DNA from: Galerina marginata
Taxonomy: Eukaryota; Basidiomycota; Agaricomycetes; Agaricales; Galerinaceae
NCBI GenBank assembly: GCA_023014335.1
Contig: JAECYW010000008.1
Location: 1,550,001-1,614,000, forward strand
Reading direction: 5' to 3'
DNA length: 64,000 bases
A program made the translations under genes and the position numbers. The notes under the pieces are model-generated. The model was given only the letters and a program-made list of their open reading frames with translations, was not told the DNA's origin and ran no database searches. This document shows, in pieces, positions 23,255 through 34,544 of this stretch. How positions within the stretch are numbered: position 1 is the first letter of the stretch; each line of letters begins with the position of its first letter.

Positions 23255-24464
23255 TCGCACTTCCTACTTTTCTCTGTATCAGGCTATGGGTACGAGATGA
23301 AAGAAGGACCGTGTCCAATACGCGTATGTGGGTAGAGTCTGACAAGACCCGAAGCTTAAGCCCAAAGCAAAGGTCGGGCATCTCCCTTGGCCTTATAGGA
23401 ATAAGTATTTGTGTGCTGCATGAAAGCGGCCTATATACTGTGACTAACGCTTCGCTCGCACCTTACTGCGATGCACATACTTCTGGGCGAGAAAACAGAC
23501 ACAGATTGTCCCTCAAAAACAGAGCCGGCTTACTTTGCGAATGCCACTTCGTGCGTACTGTCTATTTTGAAAACATGTCATCAATGATTGACCTTCCGCC
23601 AGAAAAAGGTCGGCTTCGGACCCTCGCACCATTTTCGATAAACCTCTTCTCGAAGACGGACAGCTCTACTCGTCGCTTTTTGTCGAGAGCCGCCGAAAGT
23701 CTCTCTTATATATCCTGGATACGCCTTAGAAATCGCAAGAAATCATATCTACGAGTATCCAAAAAGCGGCGGATGGTTTGACGGACAGTCAGGGGGACAG
23801 TTTGGGCTTGCGTGATTATGTCGCTCTGCGTGACTGTACACCGCGTTCCTGACGCCCCCATGCACTACCGTTTGCTGGCCCGACGCCCGCGAGCGCTGCC
23901 CGTACTCGTCATGCACTTCCGATATGATTCAGACATGCCCTTGTTCAGGTCTATCTTGACCTAAATGCCAGAGTTGCCACCGTCCACTACTTGCGACAAA
24001 TCTTGCCTCAGATTTGTTGATATAGGACACCGCCGTTTTAAATGACTCATATGTCACAACGAGCTGACCGAGATCACTTTATTCACTAATTTATATCTTT
24101 CTTTCTCTCATTTAATCATGTAAACGCAGACGTTGTACGGTATTGAACATGTTGGGAATCGAATAAAAAAATTTCCAAAAGATTGATTATTCTAAACCAC
24201 TGGCCATGGGACACGCTATGAGGTAACCTAGTTTATGTAGTCGTTATAGCTCAATAAATGTCGGCGTTGACACCACGAAAACCCTTCTTGAGTGACTTGG
24301 AAACAACTTGGAAAACTACTCGTTAATATCACCTCGTTTGTGCCTCGAGGCGCCTAGTGCTACGGTATGACTAGGAATGAAGGAAATAAATAGCATTGTG
24401 AAAATGAAATGAGATAAGGAAACTATGTCATAGCCAAGCCTCGGGAGACGTTGAGTCCTGTACC
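23255..24464. other. Intergenic region, no supported gene
   Basis: A plus-strand frame at 23,311-23,781 runs 156 codons just after TFB5 but has no recognised domain. It may be 3' UTR or chance. The remainder to 24,464 is AT-rich and featureless. Confidence 0.4.
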
Positions 24465-24911
24465 TTACAGACGCGGCCCATTGATGCACCTTTGACGCAG
24501 TGCGTAGCTAAATCCTTTTCCACATACACACGTTATGCTGTCGCACCCCGAGGTTTTTTCAACCAGCGCCTGGCAACCTGGGCACTGGGCCAACCCCTTA
24601 TCCCAAGCCATACCGAGAATATCTTCATTGAGCCCGGTGGAGCTTGAACCAGTCAGGCCTTGCTCATCTCTAACCGTAAGCGCCTGTAGTGTTTCTCGCA
24701 AGCCAGCCAGGGTCTCTCCATCGAGGAAAGAGGCGACGAAATCGAGTTCAATGGCTTTTCCACAGCATTTCGGGAGACTGCCTTCGCCGTATATCGAGAG
24801 TGTGAAAAGCAGCTCGGTGCAGGTAGTGTCGTAGGAATGCTGGCATGGAAGAAGGACGCCCACGTCTGGGACGGTCTTTCTGCATGCGTGGCATGGTTTT
24901 TCCGACGCCAT
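24465..24911 (-). CDS. Short RBR-type RING/IBR zinc protein
   Basis: A 148-aa intronless frame. The N-terminal part, CHACRKTVPDVGVLLPCQHS followed by CTELLF and LPKCCGKAIEL, matches the RING1 pattern of basidiomycete RBR proteins. Near residues 108-134, QCPGCQALVEKTSGCDSITC with CVCGKGFSYA is a typical second IBR/RING2 half. These domains belong to ubiquitin E3 ligases that use a catalytic cysteine. The middle IBR found in full-length members (normally 200-300 residues) is absent, so the protein looks internally shortened. It may be a natural short form or a deletion derivative. Substrate unknown. The tail ends CINGPRL at a clean stop. Confidence 0.75.
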   Translation of the reverse strand: MASEKPCHACRKTVPDVGVLLPCQHSYDTTCTELLFTLSIYGEGSLPKCCGKAIELDFVASFLDGETLAGLRETLQALTVRDEQGLTGSSSTGLNEDILGMAWDKGLAQCPGCQALVEKTSGCDSITCVCGKGFSYALRQRCINGPRL

Positions 24912-27595
24912 GTCGGATGAGCTGTGTAAAAATTATGCCATTATTAGCGCGAAAATAAAGGTTGGTATGGAATAAAAAGAACTACCTGGATACAAATGTT
25001 GGTACCGATCCTGGCATAGGTCTTCTCTGAATAGGGATTTTATCTGACCTAGCCGGGTCTTTATTCAGCCATCGAACGATTCTTAAAAGCTACTCGAGTA
25101 TACTCACTAGTACAATTATTTGACCTGAGCCTAAGAGTCGCTGGGTTCGCCTTGTCTCCGAAACTTGAATTTGGGCGTGCAGGTGAATATTCCGAGTACG
25201 AAGCGTGAAGGTTACGAGAAATGAAAGTTTTATGGATCTCGACGGGCGGTATAGGTCGTCCTTAATAACCCAGCGAAAAGGAAGGTGTCAGTTTCTGTCG
25301 AGCTAAAGCTGCCACTGCGGCCTTGTCGTGCATTGAAAGTGATCAGTTCATATTGGGGACGAAAGCGGAATGTCTTGTTTCGCAGCCTAGCATCGATGGT
25401 GCTGCGTGGTCCTCCACCTCAATGGTACCACACGTCGAAGACGAGAGACTGAGACTCGGACTCGAGGGGGCGGCATGGGTGGGGCAAGCTACTGGCTGAT
25501 CGTAGCATGCCAACAGCATGCGAACGCCGAATGTGCAAGTTTTACGCCTATAAGGTCGCCCACACAATAGCTGTATGTGACTGGCACGCCTCAAGGAAAG
25601 GGAAGGCGCTATCGTCGCCTTGCTGCGGGTTGGAAGAAGAGGGGTTCTGGGTCTTCTGACTGGTCGAAATTAAACTTAGATCATGATGGACTATCGACAT
25701 CACAAACCAGTTTTGAGAGGTGTTCAAACGTTCAACGATTGGAGGAGAAGTCGGCTCATGCTATGTGCGTTCCAGTGCGGCGATGTGAATTATTGTGACC
25801 AACATGCAAGCCTCATTTTCCAGCTGTTCGTGAAACGATGGGCTACCTCGATTTGGCACAGTGGATCGTCACGGTCCAGGTGCAGACTTTTTCGACATCA
25901 ACTTGGCGATTGAAATTTCGGACGTGGGTCTGGCGTATCGTTTTGCAAATAGCTGGAATGCGGCTTGAGGTGACTGCGGACTCTACTGGATTATAACTCG
26001 AAACTTACCGGTACTTAGGCTATAACAATCAAACAACCTGGAAGGAAAGAAGGAAGGTACTTATCACAGAGGAGGCCTCGCCTTTCCAGATCTAGATGTT
26101 GTGATGAGTCCTATTTATAGGACTCTATGACGAGCCGACAAAAGCGGTCGTCTATTTTTAGTTACTCGTTGTTCCTCACGTCCACGTCTCACGCCCATTT
26201 TTCCTCCTTTCGCCTCATCATTTATCTTTCCTATAAGTAAACGGTCGCTTTCGTCGACACAACACCTTTGCTGTTTCCGAGTCTGTGATGTGATAAGAGG
26301 TCAAACCGTTCGGTGTGGCAGCGACTCAAGATAACACGTATATGCACCCCCAACTTTCGAATTTTGGTTGATATCGGTAAGTCCTACAACTATTGGGGTT
26401 GAGTTTTTGTTGTTTACAGAGCTTTCAGCGTAGAATGAGATCTGATCCTTCTTTTGCCATGCGATTCTGTGTCTGAGATGAGTACAGGGGAATTTCGATC
26501 AATGGACGTTTTCCGTCTAGACTATGCGATATAGAAAGAGGAGGGGGATCATGGGGAACACGTACACAATGTTTGTCTCTTCGAATCGGCAGTCCAAGTG
26601 CTCCTTCCTGTTTGTCTTCCTTTCATTTATCTATTCCATCTCTGATATAGGTTGGTCAGCTTCGCAGCAGCATCAATAGGTAACTTCAACTTGAATGTGC
26701 CAAATGTAACCCGATCGCAAGGAAAACACGGGGTTGCTTGGTCCATGAGAATTTGGGTGGTACTCAGGCGTGGATTTCGTTACAAGCATATCCTACAGAG
26801 GGGTAGGTGCTCGAGACCGGTTAGGTCAATGTCGCGGCGCAGCCTCGTCTATGTCAATACCGTTCGCTTCGGAATAGGAACGGGGCACATCTCGTCATGC
26901 AAGTTCGAATTCGAATGAATCATTAATCTATGACCTAAAACATGGATCTCTACAAGAATACAACTATCGACAAAGGTGGCCTCAACCGCCAGTCGACTCT
27001 AAAAGGTAACGCAATTGCAAGCAACGTGTCAACAGGCTTAAGGAAACTCGAGGCCTGACGCTAAGTTGCTGACTCCTTCAGATCAAAGCGTCTCAAGAAG
27101 AAGTGGATGAATAGATACAAACATGGCTGGCGATGGATCCGGGAGGACGACCCCCAGTTAGGATATCGGGCAGCGCCCATGAACTCAAAGCCAAATAGTT
27201 CGTCGAACCAGTTTTGCATGGGCATATGTAGGCTAAATTCCGATACTCCGAACACACCAGGATATTGACAACCATTTTCAGCCTGAGCCAACCTGCCGTA
27301 TGGAGCAACGTTGCAACTCCCCTGTCAGTGCCAGTGTCCGCATTTCTCTTCAGGAATCACACAATGTGGTCTCCTACTTTAAGCAATGCACTCAATTGGG
27401 TGAACGACGAGGAAGTGTCATTAAAATAAACCGTCCAGATTTAAGGAACTTGCATCTGCTCGACCCCATTCCGATCCCACAGAGCTCTCGGCTTACTGAA
27501 TTCACTTCTGCAGATAGCTATTCGCCTTGGTGAGTAATTGAACGTTGTTCATGATATTGAGACTGCCTGACCTAATTTATGCAGGAGATACCAGG
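24912..27595. other. Gene-poor region, no supported gene
   Basis: Open frames at 25,343-25,913 and 26,652-26,918 have no domains and no convincing splice sites. A frame at 27,300-27,533 (+) precedes the ubiquitin-like gene but does not join it in frame. AT-rich stretches around 25,080-25,130 and 26,330-26,420 look like ordinary intergenic DNA. I see nothing else in it. Confidence 0.4.
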
Positions 27596-28306
27596 ATGGA
27601 TTTTCAGAAACCTATCAGAACGACAGAGGCCATCGCAACCGAGACTTGGGACAACGTCGTCATGCCTGTTGCGGTTCGACCTGACACTACAGTTTTGCAT
27701 ATCAAGAACAAGATACAGGAAGTGGAAGGGATATCGATCAAGCTTCCGGAACTGGTAGTAGGGGCTCGCTCTCTTCCAGATGACTACCATCTACTTCCAG
27801 AGGCGACTGAGCAGGGGCTTATAAATCTCGGTAAGTATGCTCAGCACCGCATCTCAGATATACCCATCTCAAAGTTCTTCCTACTTCTAAAAAGTCCCCA
27901 AGACGATTCGTGTGTCCGTTATTTCGGGGCTTACGGGTAACCGAGAGCCTTCAGATATCCAAATCGCTCCAGGTGATACCGTTAAAGACATCAAGAAGAA
28001 GCTGCAGGACGAGTCGAATTCGAGTCAGACAGTTGTTTACAAGGGCCGCCAACTGGAGGAATCGGAAACAATCTTTCATGCTTTGCAAACGGATAAAACA
28101 CCTCGACTTTTCCTTGGTTCGTGTATTTTCGAGATCAATTCCATTGAATTAGCTGACGCGCCTTTTGGAATAGTTCAAGCTTTGATGCAAATTTTTGTCA
28201 AAGGGCTAGATGGGAAGTCGAGGACGATCAACATTCGGAAGAGCGACACTATCGCCAAGATCAAACAGGAGCTCTACCAGAAGACGGGTATAGAACCGGA
28301 CAAACA

Positions 28307-30902
28307 TATGGAACATATAATGGGTCATAAATCAACCATGGAAGTGCAAGAAAAACGAGCAATTTGTGAGTGTGTGATTCGAAATTTGCTGCTTTTTGAG
28401 CGCAGTTTTTCAGATCGACTTTTTTTCGAAGACATTTTTTCGGATCAACTTTTTTTGAACACGCTTTTTGAACGACTTTTTTTTGAACACACATTTTTTA
28501 TAACAACTTTTCTCGAACGCAGTTTTTGAAAGTGGCTTTCTCAGAACATGTATCTCAAAATCAACTTTATTTGGCTCAGGTCGGGGACTCCAAATTCTCA
28601 TGTGTCTCGTGTAGCCAATCATTGTACAGCATGGGACCCGGAGCGAACTGCCCGATACTAGACTAGATTAGATTCCTCTATCTCGGTTGGACTGCAGACA
28701 GTTGTTGTGCCTGCAGTGCACCAAATCGAGTAGGGAAACCTCATTGCTCAAGACGCCTTTGACTCCCAGTTCAGCCTATCCACGTTAGGCGCTGATATAC
28801 CTACGAATCACTAGTGCCGTGCACCAAATACAACCGTAATGAGTGGTTATGAGGAGTCTGAGGAGCAATTTTGGGCTTGTGGTGATACTTGTCACGACTC
28901 TCTGCGCGCTCGAACCGCAGACTTTGCCAACTGCACGTTAGGCGCGCGTCCTGCGTATCGTGCGCATCGCGCGCTCCATGCCGGATAAAGCCAATTGCGT
29001 ACTACCGGAGGCCTATGCAAAATCACCCGGCTAAGCCGACGACCGATTGTTCCATTCCCTCATCCATCGTGCGGCGTTGTTCGTCTCAATATCGCATTGT
29101 TCGACTCTTCTGACATTTATTTCAGCCCCGCCTTTTTCAAGTTCTTGTCAATCACATCGCTAATCCCCCTGACAATCCTCCTAGAAATCCCACCGTAATT
29201 TGATTCCTGCGTCAATACGGCTATCGCTCCCCTCAAACCCTTTTCCTAATGTTATCATGATGCTCCTCATTCCACGCTCACTTTCACCCTTCCCCATTTC
29301 TCTCACTTGTTCTCTTATTTTGATTGCCTTTTTTCTTTTTATTTTCTACTTCCCTCTCCTCCTCCTTTCCTAGTTTTACTTTGAATTCCGACGTGTATAC
29401 ACTATTTAAACCCCCAGAGATTGTTGTTTATCTTCACTGAATGGCACTCCCAGTTCCCCCTTAAAAACCGTCCACTCAGTTGCCCTCGTACCTCGTTAAT
29501 AGCCGGCTTTGTCATCAACGGCTTTGGTCTCGCTCCGTACCTCTTCCCCCGACCTTCATACCTCGTTAGTTATTTTTGTTAGTCCCTACAAACCCGAAAT
29601 CGCGCCTCTAAGCCACTCGCTGCGATTGCGTGTTTTTTGTGTCTTGTGCGTGGCACAGCACGTAGGTATATCAGTAGGAACTGGTGTGCTATGCTGCGCA
29701 CAAAATACAACAAACACGCGACCATACTGAGTGTTTCTGAGGTTTGATTTGGGGTTCCTTGGGACCAAAAAAATACCAACAATGTACAAAGGTCGAGGGA
29801 CGAAGTGCAGAGCAAGAACGACAAAGACAGCTGTAAATTAGGTACCAGGACTGGGGTGGGCATTGCAGATGACAAGAGCTACTGAGAGCGAAGTAGTATT
29901 GGGCTAATCAAACAGTTTTCAGAGGGGAAACTGGGAGTACGATTGACTGGAGGCAGACGATAATACAGAAGGATTTAAATAGTGTAAATATGGGGGCGCA
30001 TGGAGGAATGGCCATAATCTGTTGTCAGCTTAGTGGAGTCGTTTGCGAAAAGGTTTCCGTTGGTTTATCCAGCACGGAACGTGGAATAAACAGCACGCGC
30101 GCCTAACGCTTGCAATCGGCAAAATCCGCAGTCCGAGTGCGCAGAGAGTAGCGGCGCGTATCAATGGCCAAGATCTGGAGTTCAAGAGGTAAAGCTGATG
30201 TTGCAGACGACGAGGGCGGGTTGAAAGCTAAGCAGAGTATGATCAGCTGTATCCGGCATGAAACACAAGATAAGCAGGACGGCGCCTATCGCGTGAAATC
30301 AGCAAACTCCATTGCTCGAGCATGCGGAGAGTAGCGGCACATATCACTGCCCAACTGCTTAGTTTGCATTCCATGCCAGACCCAGCCACTCCGGTACCTT
30401 CTCACAGTCATCTTACTGGAGGCCTTTTGAAAACCCCTGCCAATCTGACAGGGTATATTGAGCAATGAGGTTTCCCTACTCGATTTGTTGTGTTGCCGGC
30501 ACAACGACTGTCTGCAGTCCAACTGCAATAGAGGAATCTGATCTAATCTAGTATCGGGCAGTTCGCTCCGGGTCCCATGCTGGACAATGATTGGCTACAT
30601 GGGACACATGAGAATTTGGAATCCCCGACCTGAGCCAAATAAAGTTGATTTTGAGATACATGTTCTGAGAAAGCCACTTTCAAAAACTGCGTTCGAGAAA
30701 AGTTGTTATAAAAAATGTGTGTTAAAAAAAAAGTCATTCAAAAAGCGTGTTCAAAAAAAGTTGATCCGAAAAAATGTCTTCGAAAAAAAGTCGATCTGAA
30801 AAACTGCGCTCAAAAAACAGCGAATCTCGAATCACACACTCACAAATTGCTTGTTTTTCTTGCACTTCCATGGTTGATTTATGACCCATTATATGTTCCA
30901 TA
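28307..30902. mobile_element. Foldback element with about 445-bp terminal inverted repeats
   Basis: The two ends, starting TATGGAACATATAATGGGTC, are inverted complements for about 445 bp with few mismatches. CAAACA (28,301-28,306 and 30,903-30,908) flanks the element as a 6-bp target duplication (7 bp if the last terminal base is shared). The symmetry goes on weakly to the middle: blocks such as CTCTCTGCGC, GTTAGGCGCGCGT and ACTCCCAGTT occur in inverse order on both arms. The centre, near 29,670, pairs GCGTGTTTTTTGTG with its inverted partner. Short open frames inside carry no transposase motif. It is therefore a non-autonomous giant hairpin whose driver must be elsewhere. Confidence 0.88.
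28395..28530 (+). repeat. Degenerate short tandem repeat in the foldback arm
   Basis: About six imperfect copies of a 20-25-bp unit of the type (T)nGAACNNNCTTTTT, for example TTTTTTTGAACACGC and TTTTTTTTGAACACACA. The mirrored copy is at about 30,680-30,815. Such subterminal repeats often bind the mobilising protein, which is inference here. Confidence 0.6.
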
Positions 30903-31320
30903 CAAACAACGTCTCATTTTCGCCGGAAAACAATTGGAGGATGATCGCCTTGTCTCTGACTACAAGATAGAGAAGGACAATACGGTTCACCTGGGTACGT
31001 GATATGAGAGAAACATATCAACTTTTTTGAAGCTCACGGAGGTTCAACATCCAGTATTGAGGTTACGAGGAGGTCGTGCTCCACAATAATTTTCATCACT
31101 CGAAAGTGTCAAGAGTTCAGTCCATCGAACATGCTCTTATTTACTGTGACTCTGTTCATTTTGCTTCGTTTTGGACACTGGTACTGTACTGTTTAAGACC
31201 GAGTTTGAAATGACGGTTATTAGCATCAGGGGAGCTTTGTCAGTGGCAGTCTTGGAGCGTCGTAAGCGCGCCACCAGGCGGTTGCAACATGGATCTCAAC
31301 GATCCGGTCTTGAAGTTGAG

Positions 31321-31973
31321 TACAGTGGCGTCCAAAAGTATTGCACACTACTGTACCTCCACAACTGCTTGGCCGATTTCCGTAATTTAAAAACAGTCTT
31401 GTAGCTTATGGACTAGTAATTCAATTGTAGATAAGTGCAAAATAAAAATTCTTACATTGCCTTCAGAGGACAAAGGATACTACCCACTCCAAAAATTGAC
31501 TTTCCAGGGACAAGTCAGAAAAATCAGAAAATATTTGAGGATATAGTTCTAAATAATATGAGCAACATATCTTTTGGACGTTAATAATCGATAGGCAGGT
31601 TCCCGAGATAATGAGCCCCGAAGTAGGCCATTTTTGCTCAATTTGGTGCTTTTTGAGCAAAAATGGCCTACTTCGGGGCTCATTATCTCGGGAACCTGCC
31701 TATCGATTATTAACGTCCAAAAGATATGTTGCTCATATTGTTTAGAACTATATCCTCAAATATTTTCTGATTTTTCTGACTTGTCCCTGGAAAGTCAATT
31801 TTTGGAGTGGGTAGTATCCTTTGTCCTCTGAAGGCAATGTAAGAATTTTTATTTTGCACTCATCTACAATTGAACTACTGGCATGTAAGCTACAAGACTG
31901 TTTTTAAATCATGAAAATCGGCCAAGCGGTTATGGAGATACAGTACTGTGCAATACTTTTGGACGCCACTGTA
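31321..31973. mobile_element. Palindromic Tc1/mariner-type MITE, about 650 bp
   Basis: The ends CAGTGGCGTCCAAAAGTATT and their inverted complement are flanked by TA at 31,321-31,322 and 31,972-31,973, the target duplication of Tc1/mariner elements. Almost the whole element is a single palindrome. The two arms are nearly identical, including 65-codon mirrored open frames, and meet in a loop of about 15 bp at about 31,640-31,653. It has no transposase. High arm identity suggests recent origin or repair by gene conversion. Confidence 0.9.
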
Positions 31974-32041
31974 CGTTGTCATGTCTTTTTGTCGAATAAC
32001 TCCACGCATTGGGTGGCATACTTATTGTCCAATAATTCCAC

Positions 32042-32561
32042 TTATTTTTGTTGACCTATGTACGTTAGCCAGGTCCTGAGTCTCCTGAATGCCAGCTCAA
32101 CTTTAACATAGTTAAAGGCACATGAGTAGAGATGATTAAGAACCCCGGATGCATGAAGACAGGATTGAACGACGTCGGCATTCTGCAGCCCCGAGATTTT
32201 GGCCCTAGGTGTGAACGTGATTTTGACTGAGGGGTAGTTCTCCAGTGCTTTGCCATCTGATACGGTATACTGATTCTCCTGCCCATGAACCTTGGGACAC
32301 TGTTGTTCCTCAGGACTAACACGAACACTGAGCTGAAGGACCACTCAATTACTTACATCTTTTACGGCGGTAAATATGGTAAAAATGCTCGAGCAACATT
32401 TCGAGCTGAACGAATAGTGGAGAGGTAGTGCTGACAAGATGTTTAGGACGCCAAGCAAGCAAACAATAATGAATTCCAACAATAACCGGCAGCCTAGACC
32501 ATTCACTGAGGTCCGAGGAAGATAGGCTATAACTTTTAGCAAGTTCAGACTGTAATGTCAT
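32042..32561 (-). CDS. Possible small two-exon gene, unknown
   Basis: Minus-strand frames MTLQSELAKSYSLSSSDLSE to FYHIYRRKRC (32,561-about 32,350), and SPEEQQCPKVHGQENQYTVS to RLRTWLTYIGQQK (about 32,330-32,042), look protein-like. They are separated by a GTAAGT site. The short distance to a usable AG leaves the junction unresolved. No domain was recognised. Confidence 0.3.
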
Positions 32562-33567
32562 TTGGCCTTTTCTTCTAGGAACGCGACGAACGTGGATTCC
32601 CTTTTGAGCACGTCACTCGACGTCGACGTCGCGACATACATGCTCCGTCCCAAAAATATTGTGAACAAATCACATTACAATCGCCGGAAGGCGCTGTGAT
32701 CTAAGGCAGGTTTGAGTATATAATTAAAACGAGATTTCCATTTTCGTTTACAGTATGTAAACAGCTACATTCTGACGTGAGCCTTCAAAATGCCACGGCA
32801 GGTTGTCGGTATCTTGCCAATCCTGAGGCGGCACCTGTGGGCAAAATCGTGTTGGCAAAATTCAAACAACTTGCCCTCCATTCTGACATCCCGGAGAAAT
32901 AGTCCAGGTCCAGCTGCGCAGCTGGAAACGCTTGTGATCACTCAGTGGACCTACATTTCCAAATCAGGCAAGACCTAGTGGTGGTTTCGAACACAACTGG
33001 CCTGGAGTAACATTGTACTGTGACAACAACAAAAATCTAAAATTGGGTAGCGTACAGTCTGCATAATTCTGAATTCTAAATAACACGACCAGAAGATCTG
33101 TCCAGAACACTCTTCTTGTCCACCGGAGCACTGGAATGCCGGAGGGTGAGTTGGTAGAATGTTTCAAATATAAGCGCTTAGCGGCAGTAGTTCGGCCCGA
33201 CAGTGACCAAAATGACTTCGGAAGATCTATTAAGCATGGGACTAGCTCCCTCCGTCAGTATCTGCTTCTAAGAATTAGGACCCACGAACTTTCCGAGACA
33301 AGTATCGATCTATCTTCAACAGGATGACGGATTTTTCGGGACTCATCGATCTCCGGTGATGCTAACTTGTGAGGCGGTCAAGGCCTTGTGTTCGCACATC
33401 ATCGAACTACGGTACCCTCGAATCGCGTTTCATAATTTCCAAAAAACACCGACTTTCCCGGCCAAATATCCACCTACCCTTACCAACAGGCAGTTTAAAA
33501 GCAGGCCCGATTTTTTCAGAGTCCCCATCTCATCTCGTGAATCATATCTGAACCAACTTGGCCAACT
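32562..33567. other. Intergenic region before the secreted-protein gene
   Basis: No supported gene. An open frame at 32,790-32,978 (+) and short frames near 33,136 and 33,356 show no domain or splice evidence. Confidence 0.4.
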
Positions 33568-34214
33568 ATGAAATTCGCATTTGCAGTCTTTGTTTCTCTC
33601 TCTATGATCGTCAATGGGGCCTTCTCCATTCCCAACATGGAAGCTCGCTCTCTGGAGGTACTGTATGACCTTCTATCCTCCGTGACTTCGTTGCTCATGC
33701 CCTCCTCAATGAAACGCAGGCGCGTCGCGTAGCAGACCCACAAGCATGCGGTGACCCAAGTCTTTTGACTCCGATCTTCCGTCTCTGGAACGGCGTCAAG
33801 AAAGACGACTTCTACACCACCTCCGCTACAGAAAAGGCAAACGCCATAGCCACAGGCGGATACAGCGACGAAGGCGTAGCAGGGTACATCTGGCCGACCT
33901 CCACCAACGGAGGACAACTCCAAACCATCCCATTCTACCGCGTCTACAACCCCACCGTCGTGAACCACTTCTACACCACTTCCACGGCTGAGCGGGACAA
34001 CGCGATCAACAACCTCGGATATAACAGCGAGGGTATAGCGGGATATGTATATAACGATGCACAGTGCGGTGGACTGCCGCTGTATCGGTTGTGGAGTGCA
34101 AATGCGCAGAACGACTTCTATACCATGGATGCACAGGAGGTGCAGGACGTTGTTTCCGGGAGTCCCGATGGGTATGTCGATGAGGGTATTAGAGCCTATA
34201 TCATCAGGTTTTGA
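33568..34214 (+). CDS. Secreted DUF5648-like repeat protein
   Basis: Two exons (33,568-33,657 and 33,720-34,214) give 194 residues. The N-terminus MKFAFAVFVSLSMIVNGAFS is a clear signal peptide. The mature part carries three repeats of the pattern P-(I/F/L)-(F/Y)-R-(L/V)-(W/Y)-x(6-8)-(D/H)-(D/H)-F-Y-T. Each is followed by an AIN/GY.DEGIAGY segment, for example PIFRLWNGVKKDDFYTTS and PFYRVYNPTVVNHFYTTS. This is the DUF5648 pattern, found in secreted fungal and bacterial proteins, probably a propeller-like carbohydrate- or surface-binding fold. Its role is unknown. Cysteines are few (one near the mature N-terminus, one in repeat 3). Confidence 0.85.
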
Positions 34215-34544
34215 AGCGGTCCGGTGCCATGACTGTATTTAAATCTGGGTTTGATACAGTTGCACGTTAAATACAGAGTTTTAGGTATCCCTGTACTCGA
34301 GTACAATGAGTGAGAACTAAAGAGTGAGGGAACGTCGAACCCCAGCTGGCCAGGTAATGTATTATATCATAGCACAAATGCAAATATACGTGAGCTGACG
34401 GGACTCACTGAAAAGCGGACCCGACCTTTGTCCCAGTCCCAGTGACCCTGTTACTTCCGTAAGAAGCAACTTCTGCTCACTTTACTAGTCTATTCGTGAA
34501 GGAATATAACCGATCTCCGGCGGCGTGTTTGGCGTCGGTGGAAC
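34215..34544. other. Intergenic, 3' sides of two convergent genes
   Basis: About 330 bp between convergent genes (secreted DUF5648-like protein and HET gene 1). No further feature seen. Confidence 0.4.

Larger units (their letters stand above)
27596..31089 (+). pseudogene. Triple ubiquitin-like-domain gene, split by a 2.6-kb insertion
   Basis: Starts at ATG 27,596 (MDFQKPIRTTEAIATETW). Domain 1 is a degenerate ubiquitin fold (VLHIKNKIQEVEGISIKLPE). Domain 2, after an intron at about 27,831-27,895, has DTVKDIKKKLQDESNSSQTV and VYKGRQLEESETIFHAL. Domain 3, after a second intron, reads MQIFVKGLDGKSRTINIRKS, then TGIEPDK up to the insertion at 28,307. Behind the insertion the frame resumes at 30,909 exactly where it broke: [21 protein letters not shown] last intron leads to VLRLRGGRAPQ and a stop at 31,089. 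The intact protein would resemble polyubiquitin with two diverged repeats and a processable C-terminal Gly-Gly. As it stands, translation runs into the element and stops at 28,527 unless the whole element is removed as an intron. Confidence 0.88.

Noticed and set aside
28889..29875. Open frames inside the foldback element as transposase genes
   Set aside because: All are short (under 100 codons), lack catalytic motifs, and lie in symmetric, repetitive sequence.
31463..31831. Two mirrored 65-codon frames with the same protein
   Set aside because: They are the two arms of a palindromic element read in opposite directions, with no start context or domain.
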